NCBI GenBank assembly: GCA_021812025.1
Contig: JAKAPD010000023.1
Span: forward strand, 1-7,064
DNA: 7,064 nt
From: Microcaldota archaeon
GTDB taxonomy: Archaea > Micrarchaeota > Micrarchaeia > Micrarchaeales > Micrarchaeaceae
Direction of reading: 5' to 3'
A program made the translations under genes and the position numbers. The notes beneath the pieces were generated by a model, which did no database searches, was not told the DNA's origin, and was given only the letters and a program-made list of their open reading frames with translations. Shown here piece by piece: positions 1 through 5,677 of this stretch (its first letter is position 1; the number at the start of each line of letters is the position of its first letter).

Positions 1-1058
1 CCGATCTTGTATACCGCAGCCGCGCTGACTCCGGTCGGGCTTCTACCAGAGACCAATCCCTTTCTCATAGCTTCCTTGAGGAGGTCTATCGATTTCTCCT
101 GCGCCTCCCCGCTGAGCTTCAGCGCGTTCACGTACCTTGGAACGTAGCTTATCGGATCGGTCAGTGGGATTTTCAAGCCCAACTCGTGGGATATCACCCT
201 GTAGGCCCTTCCTATCTCCTTCTTCGGGAGACCCGATATGTTCGAAATCTCGTCAAGAGTCCTTGGCATTCCGGCTTCCCTGCACGCCGCGTATATAACG
301 GCTTGCACAACGGTCTCGATCGGCCTGCCCCTTATGAGATTGTTCTGCACGCACTTCCTGTATAGGAGGGCGGCGCTTTCCCTTATGTTCTCCGGCAACC
401 CTAGGTAGCTGGCTACCCTGTTAAGCTCCGGCAGCGCTATCAGGTAGTTCCTCTCGCTCGAGCTCGCTATGCTCGCACGCTTGTGCCACTTCCTCATCCT
501 GTAGAGCTGCGCCTGCCTCTTCGAAGGGATTCTTACTCCCCTTATGTCCTTGTTGTAGAGGTCTATTTCGGTGACAAGGCCCCTGTTGGGCTTTGTGTAC
601 TTGATTGGGGCTCCTGTCCTTGCCCTCGAAGTCCTCTGGTCACTGTCGAATGCGCGCCATTCCGGGCCCGTATCGGTAACGTTCTCCTCTATCACGAGCC
701 CGCAAGAGTTGCAGACAAGCTCTCCCCTTTCATTGTCAAATATTAGATCTGTACTTTGGCAGCTTGGGCACTTGCTTATCCTTTCATGTGTCTTAAGGCT
801 CTCGTGCTGCTGCTCCCCGCCCATCGGTACGAGCGCACCGCCTAGCCCCGCTGGGCTTGGCTGTTGTGCTCCTTGCTGCTCCATCTGCATGCCGTAGGCG
901 CTGCGTGGCCTGCCTCTTTTCTTTTTTGCCAGGTTTTCTATGCTCAGCTTATTTTGGCTAACTATTATCTTCCTAACATTCGGCGCAGACTGACCCTTCG
1001 CGCTTCCGGCCTTTGAACGGCCCGCCTTTGCCTTTTTATTCGATTTTTCGGATTTCAT
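1..1058 (-). CDS. tfb: Transcription initiation factor B (TFB, TFIIB homologue), 3' end cut by window edge
   Basis: General initiation factor that binds the TBP-TATA complex and the BRE and recruits RNA polymerase. I translated the minus strand from ATG 1058: 352 codons are present and the C-terminal end is missing. A zinc ribbon (CPSC at 97-100, CNSC at 116-119) is followed by the B-reader region with EWRAF (about 133-137) and DQRTSRARTGAP, then a first cyclin fold (about 190-290) and most of a second, ending near GRSPTGVSAAAVY, a conserved TFB stretch. Oddity: about 90 residues precede the ribbon, where archaeal TFBs usually have a short lead. They are Lys/Ala-rich, contain KKKRGRPR (45-52, an AT-hook-like core), then a Gln/Pro/Gly linker. 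ATG 1058 is the first ATG after an in-frame TAG (1095-1097), with a weak GTGA five bases upstream. Internal ATGs at codons 57 and 79 are possible later starts. The family call is firm; the start is probable. Confidence 0.97.
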   Translation of the reverse strand, partial: MKSEKSNKKAKAGRSKAGSAKGQSAPNVRKIIVSQNKLSIENLAKKKRGRPRSAYGMQMEQQGAQQPSPAGLGGALVPMGGEQQHESLKTHERISKCPSCQSTDLIFDNERGELVCNSCGLVIEENVTDTGPEWRAFDSDQRTSRARTGAPIKYTKPNRGLVTEIDLYNKDIRGVRIPSKRQAQLYRMRKWHKRASIASSSERNYLIALPELNRVASYLGLPENIRESAALLYRKCVQNNLIRGRPIETVVQAVIYAACREAGMPRTLDEISNISGLPKKEIGRAYRVISHELGLKIPLTDPISYVPRYVNALKLSGEAQEKSIDLLKEAMRKGLVSGRSPTGVSAAAVYKI

Positions 1059-1160
1059 GCGTTTCACTATTTTTGTTATTTTTGCGAACGTAAGCTAACT
1101 ACTTGCAAACAGCTATCACCTGTGTTATTAAAATCAAAATAAGCATTAATATAGTGAACC

Positions 1161-1174
1161 TATATATATTTAAA
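1161..1174 (-). promoter_or_regulatory. TATA/BRE-like element for tfb
   Basis: Read on the minus strand this is TTTAAATATATATA, preceded by the purine-rich GAAAGA that resembles a BRE. Transcription would begin about 25 bases further on, near 1140, leaving a leader of roughly 80 bases before ATG 1058. The element is partly palindromic and could also work on the plus strand. A second minus-strand AT element, GATTTTAATAAC around 1125-1136, is a weaker alternative with a shorter leader. Inferred from archaeal spacing rules only. Confidence 0.5.
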
Positions 1175-1279
1175 TCTTTCGATGGGCTCCCTCGATAACC
1201 AGCAGGAGCATTTAAATAAATTCTGCAATGGGAAAATCACATTTTCCTGGAGGCTTTCCGCACCGAAACGACATGGAAG

Positions 1280-1294
1280 CTATATATATTTTTA
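1280..1294 (+). promoter_or_regulatory. TATA element for the PH-domain gene
   Basis: CTATATATATTTTTA lies just upstream of the plus-strand gene. Its centre near 1286 predicts transcription starting around 1310-1315. That would exclude the TTG at 1303 as an initiator and leave GTG 1318 (nearly leaderless), GTG 1336 or ATG 1348 (about 35-base leader). TTTAAATAAA at 1211-1220 is a second candidate that would give a leader of about 100 bases. Confidence 0.5.
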
Positions 1295-1347
1295 CAAGTT
1301 AATTGTTCTCTGCCGATGTGCAGGCATCGGCGCTTGTGGGATTACTA

Positions 1348-2250
1348 ATGGATGACTATGGCACGGACCTTGCGAAGCTGCTCCTTCAGCCAGGGGAGAG
1401 GATACTCTACAAGAGCAGGCACGGCAGACTCTCAAAATTCTCGTCGTTAAAGTTCATACCGAAGGCAAAAGTCATAGCGACGAACAAGCGATTTCTGGTA
1501 ATGCACGCGCTGCCTATTTTCAAGAACTACACAGCAATATCATACGGGGACGTCTCTTCCGTAAAAGTCAGGAAAAGCCCCTTCGGATCAAAACTCATAG
1601 TAGGCACCGGCAGAGGGGGTGACCAGGCAATCGTATTCGGCAAGGCGGTGAACGCGCTGGCCGCTTATGCTGTGCTGAGCAACCAAATCTCGGGAAACGA
1701 GACGCGCGGGAGTGCCGGGCTTCTAAAGGTCGGCAATGGCACTGTGCAAAAGTCAAGAGGCGTTGCGCATGGGGCCTCGCTCGCCGAGGAAACCGGCAGG
1801 ATGCTGATGAGCGGCGTAGCGATAACGACAAACCTTGCAGGATTCATAAGAAAGGAGATCTCGCAAGGCGAGCCGCTGGGGAGGACGCTCACCATAGAAT
1901 TGCCAGGCATGCTATTCGATGCGCTGGCAAAATGCAAGAGCGGCGCAAAGGTGCTTAGAGGCAGGAGCATGCTTTTTTTCGAAGTTTACGCGAACGCTTT
2001 CAAGATGTACGTATCTACAAGGGCGCGAAGGAAGAGCCCGGGCAATGCCGGTTCGGTCCGCATCGGGAGAGAGGCCTACATGCCGATGCGAGCGGTGAAT
2101 CCCAGGCCGGCGCTAAATAGGCCAGCATCATTCGATCCTGAGAAGGAGCTCAAGATATTCAAGGTGAGAAGGCTCAGGAAGCAACATGAAAAAAACATAA
2201 TAAGGGACTATCTAAACAAGAAGCTGCCGTCAGGGTTTAATTGGCATTAA
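1348..2250 (+). CDS. PH-like (bPH-type) domain protein with unrecognised basic C-terminal half
   Basis: A 300-residue protein without a signal peptide or clear membrane span. Residues about 12-113 resemble the bacterial/archaeal PH-like fold: QPGERILYKS opening strand, KVIATNKRFLVM (41-52), then AISYGDVSSVKVRKSPFGSKLIV (63-85, described here as the ISY..V.SV strand pair), closing with helix AVNALAAYAVLSNQI. This order of 'PGE', 'TN+R' and 'I.Y.DV..V' is typical of such domains, which act as interaction modules; no substrate can be named. Residues about 178-226 have LTIELP, then two helix-like segments, vaguely like a ribbon-helix-helix, which is speculative. The last 80 residues are strongly basic. 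ATG 1348 is preferred because of the TATA at 1280-1294; in-frame GTG 1336, GTG 1318 and TTG 1303 would add 4, 10 or 15 residues. The gene lies 26 bases upstream of hel308 on the same strand and may be co-transcribed. Domain call moderate, function unknown. Confidence 0.75.
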   Translation: MDDYGTDLAKLLLQPGERILYKSRHGRLSKFSSLKFIPKAKVIATNKRFLVMHALPIFKNYTAISYGDVSSVKVRKSPFGSKLIVGTGRGGDQAIVFGKAVNALAAYAVLSNQISGNETRGSAGLLKVGNGTVQKSRGVAHGASLAEETGRMLMSGVAITTNLAGFIRKEISQGEPLGRTLTIELPGMLFDALAKCKSGAKVLRGRSMLFFEVYANAFKMYVSTRARRKSPGNAGSVRIGREAYMPMRAVNPRPALNRPASFDPEKELKIFKVRRLRKQHEKNIIRDYLNKKLPSGFNWH

Positions 2251-2253
2251 ATA
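2246..2253 (+). promoter_or_regulatory. Candidate TATA element for hel308, overlapping the upstream stop codon
   Basis: ATTAAATA includes the TAA stop (2248-2250) of the PH-domain gene. Its centre is about 27 bases before ATG 2277, the distance expected for a leaderless archaeal transcript, and no clear Shine-Dalgarno precedes the ATG. A T5 run at 2255-2259 follows the stop and could weakly terminate the upstream transcript. The helicase may therefore have its own promoter as well as readthrough. Confidence 0.4.
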
Positions 2254-2276
2254 CTTTTTCTGGGCAATGATAAGCG

Positions 2277-4406
2277 ATGGATGTTCTAAGCCTAAAGGGG
2301 AAACTGCCCTTTGAGATCCTTGAGTCTATAGCCGGCAGGGGCATTAGTGAGTTCACGCCGCCACAAGAAGAAGCGATAAGGAACGGCCTTCTGGGGTTCG
2401 AGAACATGGTGGTGGCAGCACCGACCGCCAGCGGCAAGACGCTCATCGCGGAGCTCGCCTGCGCAAACTCAATACTCACAAGAAGATCGAAAGCAGTTTA
2501 CATAGCACCGATGCGTGCGCTTGTTTCTGAGAAGTACGAAGAGTTCAAGCAAGCGTATCCATATCTGAAAACCGGCATGTCGATAGGCGATCTGGATTCG
2601 AGCGATGAATGGCTTTCCAGTTGCAACATGATTTTCGTTTCCACAGAAAAATTCGACAGCCTTTTGCGCCATGGCATCAACTGGCTGCAGAACGTTGGCT
2701 GCATAGTTTTTGACGAGATACACATGCTGGGCGACACATCGAGAGGGCCCACGCTGGAACTGCTGATCACAAAGCTAATCAACACATGCAACGCGCAGAT
2801 AATAGCGCTGAGCGCGACGATAGGAAACTCTGATGAGATAGCAAAATGGCTCAACGCAAAGCTCATAAAGAGCGAATTCAGGCCGGTGGCGCTCAAGAAG
2901 GGCATAGTCTACGGTGGCGAGGCGTATTACTACGACACCGGAGGGAAGACCGAAGTGAAAAAAGAGCTGGAAGGCACAAACAAGCTGCCAGAGCTTCTTC
3001 TCGTGCAGGACACCCTTTCGCAATCCAAACAGATACTCATGTTCTATTCTACAAAGAGGAACGCAGAAGCCGGAGCGATCAAAGCCGGGGCAGTGGTAAA
3101 GGGCATGCTTAAGAGGGAGGAGCAGATGAAACTGGAAGACCTGAGCGGCAAAGTGCTTGGTATTCTAGAAAGACCAACCGAGCAGTGCGTCAAGCTGTCG
3201 AACCTGGTCAAGGAGGGCGTCGCATTCCATCATGCGGGCTTGCTCAATGCACAGAGGAGACTTATCGAGGAGGCGTTCAAGAATAACCTGATAAAGGCCA
3301 TATGCTCAACTACTACGCTCGGCCTTGGCGTCAACCTCCCTGCGCACACAGTGCTCGTAAGGGACACAAACAGGTTTGACGGGGGCTCGAGCGAGATGAT
3401 GGGCGTAAATGAAGTCGCACAGCTTTTCGGAAGGGCCGGCAGGCCGAAGTATGACAAAGAAGGAAGGGCAATGCTGATAGCCAATACTAAGGAAAAAATA
3501 GAAGAGCTCTACAAAAACTATATCCTGGCAAGGCCGGAGGCGATAGACTCGAATCTCGGGGTGCTTCCGGTACTAAGGACGCACGTTCTCGCCTTCATAG
3601 CCGAGAATTTTCTCAATGGAAAAGGAAAAATACTGCAGTTTCTGGGAAAGACCTTTTACGGCCATCAGTACGGCAACGAGGGGCACATGCGGCGCATAAT
3701 AGAGCAGATACTCAACGAATTGGTGGAATTTGAGTTCATAACGCAGGAGGACAATGACTATTACAGGGCCACAAAGCTAGGGAAGAGGGTCAGCGAGCTT
3801 TACATAGATCCCCTCTCTGCAAAATGGATTATAGAGTCGCTCTCCAAGGCGCAGGACGATGTGGGGTTGCTCTATGTGATATCAAATACCCTCGAGATGC
3901 GGCCGTATGCGAAGGCCACGGAAGAGGCGGAGGCTATGTTCATACTTTACAGGTACCTTTACAGGGACTCGAAGCTTCTCGAGGAATACGACAGGATGGA
4001 TTATGGCTTTTATGACCCTGTTAGGGCTTTCAGCACCGCCCTCATGCTAAGGAAATGGATAGAAGAAGTGCGCGAAACGGAGATAATCAAGGAATTCAGG
4101 TCAACGCCCGGGGAGCTTTACACGAAGATAACAAACGCGGACTGGATGATATATTCTGCAATAGAGCTTTCCAAGATCGCAAAGAACCCGGTGCACAGGC
4201 TCATAGATCTGAGGGTGCGCCTCAGATACGGGATAAAAGAGGAGCTTCTAGATTTGGTAAGGCTGGAGCAGATAGGAAGGGTAAGGGCCCGCGCCCTCTA
4301 TGTCAACGGCATAAGGAAAGTCTCCGATATAAGGAACAACAGGGAAGCTGTCACAAAACTGCTTGGAAAAGAGATCGCGAACAAGGTATTCGCACAGCTC
4401 GGCTAG
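2277..4406 (+). CDS. hel308: Hel308-family ATP-dependent DNA helicase
   Basis: Superfamily 2, Ski2-like 3'-5' DNA helicase; the family unwinds lagging strands at stalled forks and acts in recombination and repair. At 709 residues it is full length for the family. Motifs in order: Q-motif region FTPPQEEAI (26-34), Walker A APTASGKT (48-55), Ia APMRALVSEK (77-86), Ib VSTEKFDSLL (121-130), Walker B DEIH (146-149), III SATI (179-182), IV QILMFYSTKRNAE (252-264), V TTTLGLGVNLPAHT (345-358), VI QLFGRAGRPKYD (382-393). A winged-helix region and the helical ratchet domain follow (about 420-640). The C-terminus (about 655-700) has the helix-hairpin-helix-like stretch with GRVRARALY and NGIRKVSDI expected of domain V. 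ATG 2277 gives the normal family N-terminus. No key residue appears missing. The gene is convergent with thpR, overlapping it by four bases. The related Brr2/Ski2 helicases are less likely given the size and domain V. Confidence 0.96.
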   Translation: MDVLSLKGKLPFEILESIAGRGISEFTPPQEEAIRNGLLGFENMVVAAPTASGKTLIAELACANSILTRRSKAVYIAPMRALVSEKYEEFKQAYPYLKTGMSIGDLDSSDEWLSSCNMIFVSTEKFDSLLRHGINWLQNVGCIVFDEIHMLGDTSRGPTLELLITKLINTCNAQIIALSATIGNSDEIAKWLNAKLIKSEFRPVALKKGIVYGGEAYYYDTGGKTEVKKELEGTNKLPELLLVQDTLSQSKQILMFYSTKRNAEAGAIKAGAVVKGMLKREEQMKLEDLSGKVLGILERPTEQCVKLSNLVKEGVAFHHAGLLNAQRRLIEEAFKNNLIKAICSTTTLGLGVNLPAHTVLVRDTNRFDGGSSEMMGVNEVAQLFGRAGRPKYDKEGRAMLIANTKEKIEELYKNYILARPEAIDSNLGVLPVLRTHVLAFIAENFLNGKGKILQFLGKTFYGHQYGNEGHMRRIIEQILNELVEFEFITQEDNDYYRATKLGKRVSELYIDPLSAKWIIESLSKAQDDVGLLYVISNTLEMRPYAKATEEAEAMFILYRYLYRDSKLLEEYDRMDYGFYDPVRAFSTALMLRKWIEEVRETEIIKEFRSTPGELYTKITNADWMIYSAIELSKIAKNPVHRLIDLRVRLRYGIKEELLDLVRLEQIGRVRARALYVNGIRKVSDIRNNREAVTKLLGKEIANKVFAQLG
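4403..4406. other. Shared CTAG stop codons of hel308 and thpR
   Basis: The palindrome CTAG carries both terminations: TAG at 4404-4406 on the plus strand ends hel308 and TAG at 4405-4403 on the minus strand ends thpR. The two coding regions thus overlap tail to tail by four bases with no intergenic space, so each transcript's 3' end must run antisense into the other gene or stop inside it. Confidence 0.95.
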
Positions 4407-4945
4407 AAGCTCTTCGAAAAAAGCTCTTCGTACAACGGGCCTTCGCTAGTAAGCGTGCTCTTTATCAGTTTTATGCAGTCGCATGCGAAGCTACCGAAGT
4501 CCTTACCATTGTTTTCATCTACGAATTTCTTTACTTTCGATATGGTTTCTTCGTTCGTGTCCTTTACCCGTGCAATGGTCAGGTGGGGGGCGAATGCCCT
4601 GTCTTCTATATTCAAGCCGAGATTCGCTATGCCCCATTTTAGTCCGTCGTGGATACTGCTTAGCATCCCATTGTCGTCTATCTCGACAAACAGCACATGC
4701 GGCTTTTCCGGCGTGAAGACCCCGACGCCACGTAAAGAGATTGGAAAACTTTTTATTTCCAGGTTTTCAAGGAGCTTGCCGATAGCTAGGATATTCTCTG
4801 CGCTTATGCTATCGAAGAAAAAGAGCGTTATATGGAACTGTTCCTTACCGACCAATCTTATGTTCTTGTCTTCCAATCCGGAGGCCAGCCCCGCTATATT
4901 GTCCTTAATCCCGTCAGGGATCTTTACAGCGATGAAGGCTCTCAT
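4403..4945 (-). CDS. thpR: RNA 2',3'-cyclic phosphodiesterase / 2'-5' RNA ligase family (ThpR, LigT-type)
   Basis: A 180-residue 2H-superfamily phosphoesterase; family members open 2',3'-cyclic phosphate ends of RNA to 2'-phosphates and can join RNA through 2'-5' bonds in vitro. Both signature tetrads are present: HITL at 38-41 and HLTI at 121-124. The N-terminus MRAFIAVKIPDGIKDNI is the standard opening strand and helix of the family, and TPEKPHVLFVEI (78-89) matches the conserved middle. Length is normal. ATG 4945 was chosen because the family begins at MRAF and a GGAG lies six bases upstream; an in-frame TTG at 4975 and an ATG at 4966 would add up to ten residues unlike the family. It is convergent with hel308 and divergent from the glycosyltransferase at 5024. 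The neighbours do not suggest a specific RNA substrate. Confidence 0.95.
   Translation of the reverse strand: MRAFIAVKIPDGIKDNIAGLASGLEDKNIRLVGKEQFHITLFFFDSISAENILAIGKLLENLEIKSFPISLRGVGVFTPEKPHVLFVEIDDNGMLSSIHDGLKWGIANLGLNIEDRAFAPHLTIARVKDTNEETISKVKKFVDENNGKDFGSFACDCIKLIKSTLTSEGPLYEELFSKSF
4407..4430. repeat. Short direct repeat in the 3' end of thpR
   Basis: AAGCTCTTCG occurs at 4407-4416 and again at 4421-4430, separated by AAAA. It lies just inside the thpR stop and encodes the last residues, ELFSKSF, with the two copies read in different frames. It also begins immediately after the hel308 stop. It looks like a small slippage duplication that reshaped the C-terminus of ThpR. Confidence 0.8.
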
Positions 4946-4951
4946 CTGCTT

Positions 4952-4955
4952 CTCC
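4952..4955 (-). promoter_or_regulatory. Shine-Dalgarno site deciding the thpR start
   Basis: Minus-strand GGAG sits six bases before ATG 4945. It is the clearest ribosome binding site in the window and supports this ATG over the TTG at 4975. Confidence 0.6.
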
Positions 4956-4978
4956 GCCCCTGGCATGTTGCTCAATAA

Positions 4979-4987
4979 CTTTAAATC
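4979..4987 (-). promoter_or_regulatory. TATA element for thpR
   Basis: On the minus strand it reads GATTTAAAG, preceded by the BRE-like CGAAAC. A start about 26 bases downstream, near 4957, gives a short leader of roughly 12 bases that just includes the GGAG site. It occupies the left part of the 78-base divergent space. Confidence 0.5.
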
Positions 4988-4994
4988 GTTTCGC

Positions 4995-5002
4995 TTTAAT
5001 AT
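4995..5002 (+). promoter_or_regulatory. TATA element for the glycosyltransferase at 5024
   Basis: TTTAATAT is centred about 25 bases before ATG 5024, the spacing of a leaderless archaeal gene; there is no purine-rich ribosome site ahead of the ATG. It lies only about ten bases from the thpR TATA on the opposite strand, so factors bound to the two elements probably compete. Confidence 0.5.
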
Positions 5003-5023
5003 CTATCTGCTTTTGATGCTAGC

Positions 5024-5674
5024 ATGGACTATGCCGATACAACTGTGATAATACCGGTCAAGGACGAGCCGGCCGTAGGCAAGGTAACGAAAGGTGTCCT
5101 GCACGCGCTCCCTGGATGCAGGGTAATAGTGATCTATAGCGGGGAGGCGCCGCGTTTGCCGAAGGGCAGGAACGTCAGCATACTGCATCAGCACAGCGCC
5201 GGGAAGGGGATGGCTTGCCTGGAAGCCGCGGAGCACGTCAAAACCGGCATAATGTGCTTCATAGATGGCGACGATACCTACGACCCAAAGGATTTCAAGG
5301 GGCTCATAGCGGAAGTGCGGAAGGGCGCAGACATGGCTCTGGGCGACCGCATGGCGAACATATCGGCCGCAGCAATGCCTTTGTACATACAGTTCGGCAA
5401 CAACATACTCACATCTGCGGCGAACCTGCTATACGGCCTACGGCTTGAGGATTCGCAAACAGGAATAAGGGCGATGAAGAAAAAAGTCTTCGATTCGCTC
5501 CACTTGAAGGAAAAAGAATTCGGGATAGAATCCGAAATGAACATAAAAGCAAAGAAGAACGGCTGCAAGATAGTCGAGTTGCCCGCAAGCTACTACGTCA
5601 GGACGGGCGCGGCAAAGCACTTCAAGCTCGCTGGCGGCTTCAAGCTGTTTTTCACAACTTTCAAGTTCCTGTGA
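5024..5674 (+). CDS. GT-A family 2 glycosyltransferase, DPM/DPG-synthase-like
   Basis: A 216-residue soluble-looking enzyme, probably transferring a sugar from a nucleotide donor to polyprenyl phosphate at the inner membrane face. Visible: opening strand VIIPVKDEP (8-16), GKG (60-62), the metal-binding acidic motif DGDDTYDP (81-88), GDR (107-109), FGNNILT (124-130), DSQTGIRAM (143-151) and FGIESEMNIKA (166-176). DxD, GDR, FGN and TGIR in this order are typical of the dolichol-phosphate-glucose/mannose synthase-like group. Oddity: the second strand ends in IYSGEAP (37-43) where family 2 enzymes usually have DDGS or DGNS, whose Asp contacts the nucleotide. No C-terminal membrane helices, only a hydrophobic end (GFKLFFTTFKFL). 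Start ATG 5024 fits the fold. The neighbouring second GT-A and GT-C-like genes suggest shared glycolipid or glycoprotein assembly. Donor sugar cannot be read from sequence. Confidence 0.88.
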   Translation: MDYADTTVIIPVKDEPAVGKVTKGVLHALPGCRVIVIYSGEAPRLPKGRNVSILHQHSAGKGMACLEAAEHVKTGIMCFIDGDDTYDPKDFKGLIAEVRKGADMALGDRMANISAAAMPLYIQFGNNILTSAANLLYGLRLEDSQTGIRAMKKKVFDSLHLKEKEFGIESEMNIKAKKNGCKIVELPASYYVRTGAAKHFKLAGGFKLFFTTFKFL

Positions 5675-5677
5675 TCA
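5672..5677. other. Abutting stop codons in the palindrome TGATCA
   Basis: TGA at 5672-5674 ends the plus-strand glycosyltransferase and TGA read from 5677 to 5675 ends the minus-strand one. The two convergent coding regions meet with zero bases between them inside a six-base palindrome. Confidence 0.95.

Larger units (their letters stand above)
1059..1347. other. Divergent intergenic region between tfb and the PH-domain gene
   Basis: This 289-base stretch has no convincing gene. It is much more AT-rich than the flanking genes and holds several TATA-like elements: the tfb element at 1161-1174, TTTAAATAAA at 1211-1220 on the plus strand, and CTATATATATTTTTA at 1280-1294. The 12-mer CTATATATATTT occurs at 1160-1171 and again at 1280-1291, exactly 120 bases apart. 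GCTCC at 1186-1190 and GGAGC at 1205-1209 could form only a weak five-pair stem. I see no tRNA-like cloverleaf or other RNA gene. Confidence 0.6.

Noticed and set aside
483..897. Plus-strand open frames opposite tfb
   Set aside because: Antisense shadows of a clearly identified TFB coding sequence, with no family resemblance.
1076..1108. Minus-strand ten-codon frame from TTG 1108 preceded by GGTGAT six bases upstream, in the tfb leader
   Set aside because: Well-spaced ribosome-site match but a non-ATG start, a tiny frame and no recognisable leader-peptide content; cannot be distinguished from chance.
1186..1209. Inverted repeat GCTCC / GGAGC in the tfb-PH gap
   Set aside because: Only five pairs with a 14-base loop; too weak to call a terminator, operator or RNA.
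1228..1302. Open frame of 24 codons from ATG 1228, ending directly before TTG 1303
   Set aside because: Encodes a residue string including the TATA element itself (IYIF), has no ribosome site and lies within the promoter region; most likely chance.
4055..4642. Plus-strand 195-codon frame overlapping the end of hel308 and the thpR region
   Set aside because: Arg/Gly-rich out-of-frame translation of hel308 that then reads antisense to thpR; both overlapped genes are secure.
4455..5048. Plus-strand 197-codon frame opposite thpR
   Set aside because: Ser/Phe-rich antisense shadow of thpR, whose two HxTx motifs fix the true strand.
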